A program made the position numbers and the translations under genes. Below are positions 1 to 9,147 of a DNA stretch of 64,000 bases, piece after piece (position 1 is the first letter of the stretch; the number at the start of each line of letters is the position of its first letter). Source of the DNA: Spirosoma radiotolerans (GTDB taxonomy: Bacteria > Bacteroidota > Bacteroidia > Cytophagales > Spirosomataceae); the NCBI RefSeq assembly GCF_000974425.1, contig NZ_CP010429.1, positions 5,193,501-5,257,500 of the forward strand, read 5' to 3'. Below the pieces are notes generated by a model that made no database searches, was not told the DNA's origin, and saw only the letters and a program-made list of their open reading frames with translations.

Positions 1-1
1 T

Positions 2-169
2 AGCGTCTGGAACGGGATAGCTAAGAACGGTAGCTACCTTTCTACTGAACGCGTCGCTATTGGCCTCATTCTGTATGATATTGCCTCTAATTTACCGGCT
101 ATTCACTCACTATCAAAATGGCCACTACTGGCTGACAATGACAAAAAAGGCATAAAACATAGTTCATAA
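2..169 (+). CDS. possible C-terminal end of an unidentified protein (partial)
   Basis: An open frame enters from the left edge and ends at a TAA at 167-169. It gives 55 residues with a normal mixed composition, including the stretch TERVAIGLILYDIASNL. It faces the end of the glycosidase gene on the other strand. A short AAGCTT-ttatt-AAGCTT hairpin at 181-197 followed by a T-rich run would suit the end of this gene. I do not recognise the family, and without the upstream part the frame could be chance. Confidence 0.35.
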   Translation, partial: SVWNGIAKNGSYLSTERVAIGLILYDIASNLPAIHSLSKWPLLADNDKKGIKHSS

Positions 170-223
170 ATCTATTTACAAAGCTTTTATTAAGCTTATT
201 TTTATCTCCTTTGGCGCTCCTCG

Positions 224-1225
224 TCAAGGTACGTATTGCTTACCAACGATCAATTTGTCGCCTGATAAGTCGGCTTCGAATAAATGGGGAATACGGACAG
301 TACGCCCCTTCTCGCTTTTGTGGCTATGTACGGCCATAAGCAGCTTACCATCGAGCCTGCGAAACAACATACCATGACCAAAATTGGGCGGGCTAATCGG
401 TTCCTGTTCCTGTATCCAGGGGCCATCCAGTGTGCCGCTTTTCGAGTAAGCCACGCCCTGTGTGTAGATGTCGTAAATCCAGCTCGTCCAGAGCATACCC
501 AGTCGGCCGGTTTTAGTCAGAAACAGAAACGGTCCGTCGGTAACTTTATTCGGCCGGTCGTGGCCAGTCGAATCTTTTTCGCGGCTCCAGGGCGAATCGC
601 TGGCCCTGAATAGTAGTTTACCAGGGCCAAGGCTACCGCTCAAATCGGGTTTAAGTTCGATTTTTTCGATAGTGCCGTTATTATTCTGCAACCATTCATA
701 GCAGTACACCATATACGGTTTGCCATCCTTATCGACCCAGAATGTACCATCGAGCGTAGGCTTGGCAGCGGGCAGGTAGGTCGCATCAAGCATAGGAACA
801 TAGGGGCCGTCGGGTTTGTCGCTGACAAGGACATGACTAGCCCGGCGTTCGATGACGTTCTTTCCGACGGTATCAATCTTAACCGCCCGATTGGTGAAGG
901 TGGCGAAATAGTAGTATTTGTTATTGAACGAATGCAGTTCAGCGGCCCATATCATTGGCTTAGGTCCCATCCACGAGTTGGGGTCGGTCTGGGCCACCAA
1001 GTAGGGTCCCTCCCACAATTTCAGATCAGGGCTTTTCCAGAGCATACCGCCTGTGCCGGTCATGTAGTAGCTGTTTGTTTTTTTGTCAGCCAGAATAAAG
1101 GGGTCGCTCAGCCGAATTGAATCCAGGGGTACATTTTTCCTGATTTGGCTCACTCCAATTGGCTGTGCGTTGAGCCTGAACAAAAGGAACAGGCAACCGG
1201 TCATTAATAATCCAACACTTCTCAT
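224..1225 (-). CDS. glycoside hydrolase family 43-like protein, secreted
   Basis: Probable secreted glycosidase of the five-bladed propeller GH43 type, which usually acts on arabinan or xylan side chains. Residues 1-20 form a signal peptide ending LNA|Q. The blade-1 motif LSDPFIL (Asp41, the usual general base) is clear. WAAELH (about 93-98) and LDGTFWVD (Asp159, the usual pKa-modulating Asp) follow. At TDGPFLF (about 229-235) the position often occupied by the catalytic Glu is Asp230, which may be a subgroup trait. The 333-residue length fits a single catalytic domain without binding modules. It is transcribed alone, leftward. The family call is from motifs; the substrate is unknown. Confidence 0.85.
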   Translation of the reverse strand: MRSVGLLMTGCLFLLFRLNAQPIGVSQIRKNVPLDSIRLSDPFILADKKTNSYYMTGTGGMLWKSPDLKLWEGPYLVAQTDPNSWMGPKPMIWAAELHSFNNKYYYFATFTNRAVKIDTVGKNVIERRASHVLVSDKPDGPYVPMLDATYLPAAKPTLDGTFWVDKDGKPYMVYCYEWLQNNNGTIEKIELKPDLSGSLGPGKLLFRASDSPWSREKDSTGHDRPNKVTDGPFLFLTKTGRLGMLWTSWIYDIYTQGVAYSKSGTLDGPWIQEQEPISPPNFGHGMLFRRLDGKLLMAVHSHKSEKGRTVRIPHLFEADLSGDKLIVGKQYVP

Positions 1226-1365
1226 ACGTTTTTTCAGGCAGACGAGTACCTACTAATAAGCGAGCATTCGATTATTTTACTTGTATTGAGTGGCCAGAGT
1301 AGCGGAAGATTAGAGGGTATCCGGAATCAACAAGCATTCTATTTACTCTGCCTCCGCTGCATTAT

Positions 1366-4143
1366 TTATAGGCCAAACTTGCGCAGATTATACACGAAGC
1401 TCACCAGCAAATACCGACGTAGTATCCGGCTTTGAACGTCTTCGATATACGTATCGGTTGTGTTTCGGACCAGACTGCGATTTTGATTCAATAGATCAAA
1501 TACCTGCAGGCGCAGTTCGCCCTGATCACCTTTAAAAAACTGCCGGGCCAGCGTTACATTCCAGAGCATAAACTGCTGATTATAGCCCACAGCCCAACCC
1601 GTTGTGGCTGTGTAAGTCACATCGCTGGTGAGCACGAAACGAAAAGGAAGTTTCCAGAATAAGTCGGCAGTGGCATACTGTGACCAGAAAGCCGTGTTCT
1701 GTTTTGGGGTCAGCGAATACGAAGCCGCTTGGTACGTTAGGTTACCACTGAGCCCGTATTCCAGATTACCGCTGAAATTAGATTGCAGGCGAAACCCCTG
1801 CCCCACGCTGACATTTTTTGTGTCATTACGTCGGTCATTCATGAAACTAACCGCCCGACTCAGCGCTACGCTGGTAATGAAGGTAAGGTCCAGTTGCGAG
1901 GGTTGAAGCATTCGCCCGATGGACATCGATCCATTGGCCGACCAAAAGCCGCCCACGTTTATGGGTTGCGTGGTCTGCACACCCGAAGGACTGATCGTTG
2001 TTGCCGTTGCAATCCGGTTGGCGCTCTGATTCAGGCTGGCAAAGGCCGTAAAACTTCTGGCCCCCAGGTCTTTTGACACATTGTAGGCCAGAATAACTGT
2101 GTGATAAAACTCGGGCGCCAGTTGTGGATTTCCAATTCGGCTATTTAGCGGATTTGTATTGTCGATTACGGGCTGCAACTGAGTGATCGAGGGGGTATTC
2201 AGGCGGGTTCGGTAGTGCAGGCGCAGGTTTCGATTGCCGGAAAAGGTGTAGCTGAACAGGGCGTTGGGCAACAGATTGACATATCGACGTCGCTGACTGG
2301 TATCCGCCGAACGATTATCGAGTTGCAGCTGCGACTGCTGAACGTCCAGGCCAAGGGCAAATTTATAGCGTAGTCGTTGGTTCTGATAGGTAGAACCCGC
2401 CCGGTGGTAGTCGAATGAGCTACTAAATTGGTTTGATAACAGAAAATTGACGCGGTCGTAAAGCCCGTTCGTTTCATTTCGGTCAGTAGCCACTCGATCA
2501 GCTCGGTTACTACTGGCCGAGTAAGCATACCGCAACTCCAGTTTTTGGGTGAACGACAACGGTTCGGTATACGACAGAGTCAGCGTGTTTTGCAGGTTAT
2601 AAGCCGCTTGTCGGTTGTGTTGATCTAAGAGATTCCGTCCGGGGTTGGCACCTGTGGAATCGTAAAATGTACTGGCCGACTGATTCAACGCCTTTGTTTC
2701 GCCATCACCCAATACCGTGTTCAGGTTGAGCGATAGAGTGCGGCCTTGACGCCGAAATTTACGCATCAGCAGCAGGTTATTGTAGCCATTCAGTCCGTTG
2801 CCTGTCGATCCATAAACCGTTTCGCCGGAATTAACCAGTTGACTCACTTGCCCCGCCAGACCCGGTCCCGGTAACGAGGAGCGGCTGGAAAGGCGGCTGG
2901 TGTAATCGGTCGTTTGCCAGGACAGACTGGGGGCTAACCGGAGGCTGGTCATCGAGTCAAGTACCCAGTCGAGACGGAGATTGAACCGATGCGTCAACTG
3001 CTGATTCTGCGAATAATTCTGCTGATCGGTCGTTAGTGAATTGCCGGGCAAAATACTAGTGCGCCGACTGTGTTGATCGGTGGTGGTGATGGCCTGATTC
3101 AGAAAGTAGCTCGTTGCGATTTCGGCTCGCTGACCCAACTTATCCCGGTAGTTCAATCCACCCGCTCGTACTTCGATCACGTTGGTTGGCGTTTGGCTAC
3201 CAGGAGGACCGCTTCCCTCCAAGCCACCTACAAAAACCGGACCTTGGGCCGCACCCAGCATAAAGTTTTGCTGGTTGAGGTTGTTAGCCTGACCAATTAG
3301 GGAAATTTGGCGCCCCGGTCCGTCGCCCCGGTTGTTAAAGCGGTGCAGGTTCAATCGGGCCTGATACCGATTGGCCTCCCCACCGCGCGCCGTGCCTGCA
3401 CCCAGTTCATTCTGACCGAAATACCCTTTCCGTTTATTCTCCTTGAGGGTTATATTGATGGTTCGTTCCCGGTTGCCATCGTCAATACCCGAAAACTGCG
3501 ACTGATCCGATGACTGATCGTATAATTGAACCTTATCGACTACATCGGCGGGCAGGTTTCGGGTAGCCATCTTCGGATCATGGCCGAAAAACGGCTTCCC
3601 ATCCACCAATATTCGGTTGACCGTTTGCCCCTGTGCTTTTATCGTCCCATCACGGCCTACTTGCATACCCGGTAGTTTGCGGAGTAATTCCTCCACAGCG
3701 GCATTGGGCTGCGTTTTGAACGACCCGGCGTTGAACTCCAATGTATCTTGTTTTACCGTAACTGGTGGGCTTTCCTGCCGAACCACAACTTCCTGAAGCT
3801 GATTACTCTGCTCGGCCATCCGCAGAATGCCCACGCCATTCGCTGGTACGCCGGACGTAATAGTAATCGACTGAGCGTTATTCCGATAGCCCAGGAACGT
3901 AACAAGCAGTCGATAGCGTCCCGGTGCTACGTTGCGTAGTTGAAACATCCCATCGCCATCGGTAATCGTGCCCGTTACATAGCTCGAATCGCGATCCATC
4001 ATCAGCGAGATAGACGCTTGCCGCAGGGGTTTGCCACTGGCTGAATCAACCACCATCCCCCCAATCTCGGATTTCGTTCCGTTACGTTGGGCGAATAAAC
4101 CGGTAGTCAGAAAGAGGAAGAAAATAAAGAAAAATGGCTTCAT
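1366..4143 (-). CDS. outer membrane beta-barrel protein, TonB-receptor-like, with N-terminal CarboxypepD_reg domain
   Basis: Large outer-membrane protein of 925 residues. I place the start at the ATG at 4143, because it opens with a typical signal peptide (MKPFFFIFFLF...LFA|Q); a longer in-frame reading begins at 4230. After the signal comes a carboxypeptidase-regulatory-like domain (about 20-105, IGGMVVDSASGKPL), then a plug-like domain (VEELLRKLPGMQV, ILVDGKPFF). A long Asn/Gln/Ser-rich barrel ends in an aromatic C-terminus. This is the barrel that commonly accompanies GLPGLI-family proteins in Bacteroidota. It lies 109 bp downstream of the GLPGLI gene on the same strand and is probably in one operon with it. 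Its cargo is unknown. Confidence 0.85.
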   Translation of the reverse strand: MKPFFFIFFLFLTTGLFAQRNGTKSEIGGMVVDSASGKPLRQASISLMMDRDSSYVTGTITDGDGMFQLRNVAPGRYRLLVTFLGYRNNAQSITITSGVPANGVGILRMAEQSNQLQEVVVRQESPPVTVKQDTLEFNAGSFKTQPNAAVEELLRKLPGMQVGRDGTIKAQGQTVNRILVDGKPFFGHDPKMATRNLPADVVDKVQLYDQSSDQSQFSGIDDGNRERTINITLKENKRKGYFGQNELGAGTARGGEANRYQARLNLHRFNNRGDGPGRQISLIGQANNLNQQNFMLGAAQGPVFVGGLEGSGPPGSQTPTNVIEVRAGGLNYRDKLGQRAEIATSYFLNQAITTTDQHSRRTSILPGNSLTTDQQNYSQNQQLTHRFNLRLDWVLDSMTSLRLAPSLSWQTTDYTSRLSSRSSLPGPGLAGQVSQLVNSGETVYGSTGNGLNGYNNLLLMRKFRRQGRTLSLNLNTVLGDGETKALNQSASTFYDSTGANPGRNLLDQHNRQAAYNLQNTLTLSYTEPLSFTQKLELRYAYSASSNRADRVATDRNETNGLYDRVNFLLSNQFSSSFDYHRAGSTYQNQRLRYKFALGLDVQQSQLQLDNRSADTSQRRRYVNLLPNALFSYTFSGNRNLRLHYRTRLNTPSITQLQPVIDNTNPLNSRIGNPQLAPEFYHTVILAYNVSKDLGARSFTAFASLNQSANRIATATTISPSGVQTTQPINVGGFWSANGSMSIGRMLQPSQLDLTFITSVALSRAVSFMNDRRNDTKNVSVGQGFRLQSNFSGNLEYGLSGNLTYQAASYSLTPKQNTAFWSQYATADLFWKLPFRFVLTSDVTYTATTGWAVGYNQQFMLWNVTLARQFFKGDQGELRLQVFDLLNQNRSLVRNTTDTYIEDVQSRILRRYLLVSFVYNLRKFGL

Positions 4144-4252
4144 GGGGCTGTCTGGGCTGGGATAGCTGGAAAAAGCAGGATTGAAGGGGTGCTTCGTGAG
4201 CGGATAGCGGACTGATGTCCACCCCGCCATTCCTGCGCGAAATACCCTGGCC

Positions 4253-5026
4253 CTAACCTCCGTGCCCTACACGTTCGTACTTTTGCATAAAATCAGTAAT
4301 GGCTTTTTGACGTAGCTCGGTTAGTTGCTCCATCGTAACGGCTTGCGCCTGTATACTGGGTTTAGCTACCGATGCATCGAGTGCGGTTTTAGCCACTTTT
4401 CTGGCTTTGAATTGCTCCTTGCTCCCTTCAATCAGCAAGACCGTACCGGTATCGGGGGTGAGTTCCTGGATTGGTGAGTAGGTGATGGGGAGCTCTGTTG
4501 TGATCCAGACCGAATAGGTTTCTTTTTTGTAAGGGACCGTGGCCTTTCGGCAGATATAACCAGCTATTTTCCTGCTTTGGTCGGTCATTTGCCAGCCACT
4601 TACTCGCTGAAGTGGCGCTTCGGCCTGATACGTTTTCGCATCCGCATCATTGCCGACCGTAAGTATCGTTACTTTTTTCAGGGCCTTCAGATCAACAAAA
4701 AACTGCTCTGTAAACGGACGCCGGCCGCCGACTGTCGGCATCACCTGATAATTGTTACCGGTTACTTTCGCGTATGCACCGTTGATTAGAACTTTCTGCT
4801 CCGACATTCGATTATCGGGAATGTCTTTTGGCCAGTTAGGATCGCCGGGCTTCATCAGCTCGCCATTACTATCTTTAAATCTCAGACTCGCCGGGTCAAT
4901 CTTGTGGATGCCTTCGTAGGTAATCTGGCCAGACCAGGTAGCAGAGGCTGTTTGAGCGATGGTTGTTATGTGAGTTATCAGAACGGCTAATAAGCCGTTG
5001 ACAACTGCTCGGAGGAGCGTTTTCAT
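4253..5026 (-). CDS. GLPGLI-family-like periplasmic protein
   Basis: Secreted protein of 257 residues with a signal peptide (MKTLLRAVVNGLLAVLITHI...A). The ATG at 5026 is preferred over a TTG six bases upstream. The core resembles the GLPGLI family of Bacteroidota: SATWSGQITYEG near the N-terminus, then SRKIAGYICRKATV followed by VWITTELPITYSPIQ, which matches the usual IxGYxCxKA...WYTxxIP pattern. The eponymous GLPGLI motif itself is replaced by TPDTGTVLLIEG, so this is a divergent member. Function of the family is unknown, but members sit next to outer-membrane barrels, as here. The gene diverges from the sensor kinase gene. Confidence 0.7.
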   Translation of the reverse strand: MKTLLRAVVNGLLAVLITHITTIAQTASATWSGQITYEGIHKIDPASLRFKDSNGELMKPGDPNWPKDIPDNRMSEQKVLINGAYAKVTGNNYQVMPTVGGRRPFTEQFFVDLKALKKVTILTVGNDADAKTYQAEAPLQRVSGWQMTDQSRKIAGYICRKATVPYKKETYSVWITTELPITYSPIQELTPDTGTVLLIEGSKEQFKARKVAKTALDASVAKPSIQAQAVTMEQLTELRQKAITDFMQKYERVGHGG

Positions 5027-5073
5027 AAACAATTACTGGTTTGATTTGACGGGTCAAAGTTCATTTAACCTTG

Positions 5074-5113
5074 TGTAACGTACTGTTACATAGTGTTAAA
5101 CAGTGTTAACACC
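5074..5113. promoter_or_regulatory. four 10-bp-phased TGTtA boxes, candidate response-regulator site
   Basis: Four consecutive 10-bp units each begin with TGTWA: TGTAACGTAC (5074), TGTTACATAG (5084), TGTTAAACAG (5094), TGTTAACACC (5104). Direct repeats with one box per helical turn are the usual binding architecture of OmpR/PhoB-type regulators, and such a regulator is encoded just downstream. The site sits between the divergent GLPGLI and kinase genes, 36 bp before the kinase ATG. The repeats are seen directly; binding is inferred. Confidence 0.55.
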
Positions 5114-5137
5114 CATGCGAAGCCCGCCCAGACGATA

Positions 5138-5145
5138 TAGCTTTG
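5138..5145 (+). promoter_or_regulatory. Bacteroidota -7 box TAGCTTTG of the kinase gene
   Basis: TAGCTTTG matches the Bacteroidota -7 consensus TAnnTTTG. It ends only 3 bp before the ATG at 5149, so transcription would begin at or next to the start codon and give a leaderless or nearly leaderless mRNA. The phased TGTtA boxes lie where an activator or repressor would contact this promoter. Confidence 0.45.
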
Positions 5146-5148
5146 TAC

Positions 5149-6627
5149 ATGAACCGACGCATTCGTTCCATATTCTGGCTGATGACGCTTTGCATCATTG
5201 GCATCAACGCATTTCAGGGCTATTGGCTCTGGACAACGTACCATCTTAATAGCCAGCAGTATAATCAGACGATGCGGGATGCCCTGTTTTCGGTTTTGCA
5301 GCAACGCCAGCTAGTCGAAGCGAACCGCCTATTTGCCAAACAGGGCAATCAGGAGCAGACCCACATGATTATTCGCAGCGTTGACGGTATTAGAAACCAG
5401 AGACAGATTCGCGTTTTTATGAGCCCCCCCAAGCCGCCCCTGAGGTCAGAAGCTACTAATCAGCCTGGTGTTCGGGCGTTAGCCGCTGATGAATTTCATT
5501 CGGGCCCACCTGGAGCAGAAACACAGGTATTTGCATCGCCCGATGCGCTTGCCCGTCGAATCTCAACGATGGTACTGCACGACTGGGCCGAAGGGACTCG
5601 TATCGATCTGCCAACGCTGCGGGCTGCCTACCGCGCCGAGCTTCTTGAGCGAGGGATAAACGCTACCTTTAAACTCGATACGATGGACGTTCCTCCACAA
5701 AAGCCTTCAGGTCCTGTACTGGCTCATCAATTGGGGGCGCGCTTAAAGCAACGTGGTACGCCGAACGTATTGAACAAGATTGTTGTGCCTATCAATCCGG
5801 TTCGGAATCTGTTTGCACAGGTGACTTTTGATACACCAACCTACTATTTATTACGTCGAATGGGCTGGCTGTTTGGTAGTTCGGTATTTTTATTACTATT
5901 GACGACGAGTAGTTATCTGTTCATGCTCAGTACGATTCTGCGCCAGAAGAAGCTGTCGGAGGTAAAGAGCGACTTTATCAATAATATGACGCATGAACTG
6001 AAAACGCCCATTGCTACCGTAACAGCAGCCGTAGAAGCCTTACAGCATTTTGGTGCTTTAGCTGATCCTAAGAAAACGCAGACGTATCTGGCGATTTCGC
6101 AAAACAACCTGCAACGCCTTTCTGATCTGGTCGAAAAAGTGCTGAATCTGGCGGTCGAAGAAAAGCAGGAACTGGCACTCCGACCAGAGCCAATAAACCT
6201 GAACGAGGTAGTGACTGATTTGGTGACGAGCCATCAACTGAAGTCGGCCAAACCCGTTACGTTCCTGGTCAATGTGCCTGCGGACACGACCGTAACCGTT
6301 GATCGCGTTCATTTCGCAAATGCTCTCAACAACCTGATTGACAATGCCATCAACTACTCGGGCGATCAGGTCACGGTTCATCTTACTTTCTACCGAAACG
6401 AGCCCGGTTGGCAATTGGCCGTTGCTGATGATGGCATTGGTATTGCCAAAACGTATCAGTCGGCCATTTTTGACCGATTCTTCCGGGTGCCAACTGGCGA
6501 TTTGCATCCAGTAAAAGGCTTCGGCCTAGGACTGGCCTATGTAAGACAAGTAATCGAACGGCACGGCGGCCAGGTGTCGGTACGCAGCGAACCCGGCAAA
6601 GGAAGTGAGTTTTTGCTTACATTTTAA
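5149..6627 (+). CDS. two-component sensor histidine kinase (RprX-like)
   Basis: Inner-membrane sensor kinase of 492 residues. Transmembrane segments lie at about 8-28 and 239-262, enclosing a periplasmic sensor region of roughly 210 residues without a recognisable named fold. The cytoplasmic part has a HisKA box NNMTHELKTP with the phospho-acceptor His282. It also has the HATPase N box (NNLIDNAINYS), G1 box (DDGIGI), F box (FDRFFRV) and G2 box (GFGLGLAYV). The ATG at 5149 is chosen over a TTG at 5143, which overlaps the -7 box. The partner regulator starts 36 bp downstream. The layout recalls the Bacteroides RprX/RprY pair; the signal sensed is unknown. Confidence 0.9.
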   Translation: MNRRIRSIFWLMTLCIIGINAFQGYWLWTTYHLNSQQYNQTMRDALFSVLQQRQLVEANRLFAKQGNQEQTHMIIRSVDGIRNQRQIRVFMSPPKPPLRSEATNQPGVRALAADEFHSGPPGAETQVFASPDALARRISTMVLHDWAEGTRIDLPTLRAAYRAELLERGINATFKLDTMDVPPQKPSGPVLAHQLGARLKQRGTPNVLNKIVVPINPVRNLFAQVTFDTPTYYLLRRMGWLFGSSVFLLLLTTSSYLFMLSTILRQKKLSEVKSDFINNMTHELKTPIATVTAAVEALQHFGALADPKKTQTYLAISQNNLQRLSDLVEKVLNLAVEEKQELALRPEPINLNEVVTDLVTSHQLKSAKPVTFLVNVPADTTVTVDRVHFANALNNLIDNAINYSGDQVTVHLTFYRNEPGWQLAVADDGIGIAKTYQSAIFDRFFRVPTGDLHPVKGFGLGLAYVRQVIERHGGQVSVRSEPGKGSEFLLTF

Positions 6628-6663
6628 CTTGTCACTGTTCCATCAGGCATAGCCGTGGCCTCA

Positions 6664-7368
6664 ATGAACCAAAAAATAAAACGCATGTACACTGTTTTGC
6701 TAATAGAAGATGAACTTGCGCTAGGAATGATTGTCAAGGATAGTCTGGAGGTGCGTGGCTTTACGGTGCTGTATGCGGCTGATGGTGTTGCAGGACTGGC
6801 TATGTTTCTTCAGGAACACCCTGATATTGTGGTCGCGGATGTAATGATGCCGCATATGGATGGGTTCTCCTTGACGCAGCAAATTCGCCAAACCGATCTC
6901 GATGTACCGATTCTGTTTCTGACGGCCCGTTCGCAAACGGCTGATGTGGTACGTGGTTTTGAACTGGGCGGCAACGATTACCTGAAAAAACCATTTAGTC
7001 TGGATGAATTGGTTGTACGGATCAATGCGCTGCTCCGTCGTACTATTGGTTCCCGTTCGCGTGTTGCTGAGTCAGACTGGGTATATATTGGCCGGTATCA
7101 GTTCGAAGCCCACAAACAAAAACTCTCGCTCGATGGACAGGATGTACTCCTGTCGCATCGTGAAGCCGAATTGCTGCGTCATTTGTATGAGCAGCGGAAT
7201 CATGTGCTGGAACGGAACGCCGTTTTGATGGCACTCTGGGGCGACGATAGCTTATTCAATGGCCGCAGCTTGGATGTGTTTATTACCAAACTTCGTCGCC
7301 ACCTCCGCGACGATCCAACCGTTCAGATCGTCAATGTGCGCGGAATCGGTTATAAATTAATTGTGTAG
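6664..7368 (+). CDS. OmpR-family response regulator (RprY-like)
   Basis: DNA-binding response regulator of 234 residues. The receiver domain shows the acidic pair in LLIEDE, the phosphorylation Asp in VVADVMMPHMDG, and the conserved Lys in DYLKKPF. The C-terminal winged helix (about 135-234) carries LSHREAELLRHL and a recognition region RSLDVFITKLRRHL ending with NVRGIGYKL, the hallmark of the Trans_reg_C family. The start could also be the ATG at 6685 (MYTVLLIEDE); 6664 is the first ATG. It follows the sensor kinase closely and is surely its partner. A likely target is the phased repeat at 5074-5113. Confidence 0.92.
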   Translation: MNQKIKRMYTVLLIEDELALGMIVKDSLEVRGFTVLYAADGVAGLAMFLQEHPDIVVADVMMPHMDGFSLTQQIRQTDLDVPILFLTARSQTADVVRGFELGGNDYLKKPFSLDELVVRINALLRRTIGSRSRVAESDWVYIGRYQFEAHKQKLSLDGQDVLLSHREAELLRHLYEQRNHVLERNAVLMALWGDDSLFNGRSLDVFITKLRRHLRDDPTVQIVNVRGIGYKLIV

Positions 7369-7618
7369 CTAATTCTGAAAAGCCAGGCAACTTGGCCCCA
7401 GTGCTGTATTAATGTATTTGTTTTATTACCCTTCTTGTTAAACTATAAATATCCATCTATTAGCTAACAAATAGAATTTCACCGATACATAAATGACAAG
7501 GTAACCTGAGCGTGGTCTTTTCATCCCGGGTTTGCGAGCTGGGTTCCTATCTACCTAATCGTCAACACGTCCCAAGTCAGTGAACCCCGTCTGCTTGAGC
7601 AGCAAAGGCCCACACAAG

Positions 7619-8728
7619 CTAAAATTCCGCTTTGGCCAGCTCCGCCATCATCGTCATCAGTTCCTCAGCCGTACTAGCACTGCGCCGACCTAAGCCACAG
7701 GAACAGGCAACATCCACACAACCGCCCCGGGCGCTTTCAATACTGTTGAGGATATGCCGGTTCTCAGCCAGGGTCCGCTTTTCATGGACAAACCCGGCAA
7801 CAAAGCGCGTACCCGTTGGCAACTTAATGTGCTGGACTGGGGCATAGTGAGCCGCATCCACTGAGGGAGGCACCAAGCCTTCCGCAAAGGGATAGTGCAT
7901 GTAAGCCAGGGTATGCTGAGCAGGCCAGCGCTGAACCAGCTTATTTGAGAAAGCGACCATCTTGTCCAGCGTTTTGGGGTGCACTAAGGCTTCATTGTGG
8001 AAATCACCCAGACACAGATGAATCCCAATCTGGGCACCTGGATTGATTTTGCGCAGCAAATCCAGAATGGGCTTCAGGGCTAACCCAATGAGCGGGGTAG
8101 GTAACTTGTAGGCGGCATACAGCTCGGGAGGTACTTCAAGCTGAATCACCACATCATGACCGGCCTGGGCCAGGATGGCGTTCACCTCCCGGGCAATAAC
8201 CGTGTTGAAGGCGTAAGTGTAACGCAGCCAGGTGATGGGGCTGGCGAAGGCAAAGCCCATGGCAAAGCCAGTTGGTACCCCTACCTGAAATTTCAGATGG
8301 TCCAAGCCATACTGCTCCCGCAGCTGGGTAAAAATCGGGTAATTTAGCCGAAAGAACTCATCATAGCCTAGGCTGACATGCTGGGGCATATCAGCCGGTG
8401 AGTGCAAGGGTTTGAGCTTCTGGAAGCTATCGTAATCGACAGCCATTCCATCGGTTCCACGGGTGGGCTCCTTCAGAATCTGCCAGTTGGCGGTATCCTG
8501 GGTGAGCTTTTCGATGGCGTACACTACCCAGGCCATGCGGTTGCCTTTGGGAAAAGCAGGTGTTTTCTCTCCCACCTCTCCGTCGGGTAGACAAAACAAG
8601 GCTGGACCGAGTGCATCGAGGGCGCGTTTCATGCAGTCTTCATCGCTGTCGAAGGGCAGACTGCCCACCAGTAAGGCCCGTCTTTTGGGTCTGGTCTGAT
8701 CGGTAAGCGGAGGATCTTGTTTTGTCAT
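7619..8728 (-). CDS. stand-alone MetE C-terminal-like (cobalamin-independent methionine synthase fold) protein
   Basis: Cytosolic protein of 369 residues resembling the zinc-binding C-terminal barrel of cobalamin-independent methionine synthase. The ATG at 8728 is preferred because the 15 extra residues of the longer frame are not family-like. GSLPF opens the first strand. HLC at 237-239 matches the zinc His-x-Cys of MetE, and CSCGLGRR (Cys344) matches its last zinc Cys (PDCGLKTR in E. coli MetE). The N-terminal MetE domain that helps bind folate is absent, so this may be a methyltransferase with another methyl donor or acceptor, or a UroD/MetE-superfamily enzyme of unknown substrate. Its 3' end faces the response regulator gene, and no methionine genes are nearby. 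Confidence 0.7.
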   Translation of the reverse strand: MTKQDPPLTDQTRPKRRALLVGSLPFDSDEDCMKRALDALGPALFCLPDGEVGEKTPAFPKGNRMAWVVYAIEKLTQDTANWQILKEPTRGTDGMAVDYDSFQKLKPLHSPADMPQHVSLGYDEFFRLNYPIFTQLREQYGLDHLKFQVGVPTGFAMGFAFASPITWLRYTYAFNTVIAREVNAILAQAGHDVVIQLEVPPELYAAYKLPTPLIGLALKPILDLLRKINPGAQIGIHLCLGDFHNEALVHPKTLDKMVAFSNKLVQRWPAQHTLAYMHYPFAEGLVPPSVDAAHYAPVQHIKLPTGTRFVAGFVHEKRTLAENRHILNSIESARGGCVDVACSCGLGRRSASTAEELMTMMAELAKAEF

Positions 8729-9147
8729 TAGCGTAGGAGGAAAAAAGCGAGCCCAATGGCAATGGAATGACAAGATAAGGAAACCCGCTTTGCATGCCTA
8801 ATATGGTTCAGTCAAACGGCCATTCGAATCGAAGTCGCAATGGGCACACCTTACCGGCGAGCGGGTACGTTCCAAGTGGCAAAACGATTGCGGAAACCTA
8901 CATATGGGGTATAAATCACGGATAAAATAAGTAGTTGAGTTAGCTGCTGCTTAAAACGCCCTTTCATTTAAATGCACGCATTAAACATGTTCCAGACCGC
9001 GATGCCCCAGCGCTGTAACTTCCTCTGATCGAAACGTGCGGCTAGAATCCGTTTTAGGCAATATCTGGGTCACAGGGACAGTCGGATGGAAGCAACTTTA
9101 GCTGTTTACCGAATCGAAGCGGTTGGTCAGGCCTAGGGTTGACTAGC
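8729..9147. other. 419-bp intergenic stretch, no gene seen
   Basis: This lies between the end of the TonB receptor gene and the start of the MetE-like gene, both read leftward. It holds only stop-broken short frames. I looked for a B12 or SAM riboswitch ahead of the MetE-like gene. A reverse-strand GCCACTT near 8874-8880 is one base off the B12-box core but lacks the surrounding elements. No clear terminator was found. Confidence 0.5.

Noticed and set aside
8729..9147. Cobalamin or SAM riboswitch ahead of the MetE-like gene
   Set aside because: Only a one-off B12-box-like GCCACTT on the minus strand; no companion helices or conserved boxes were seen.
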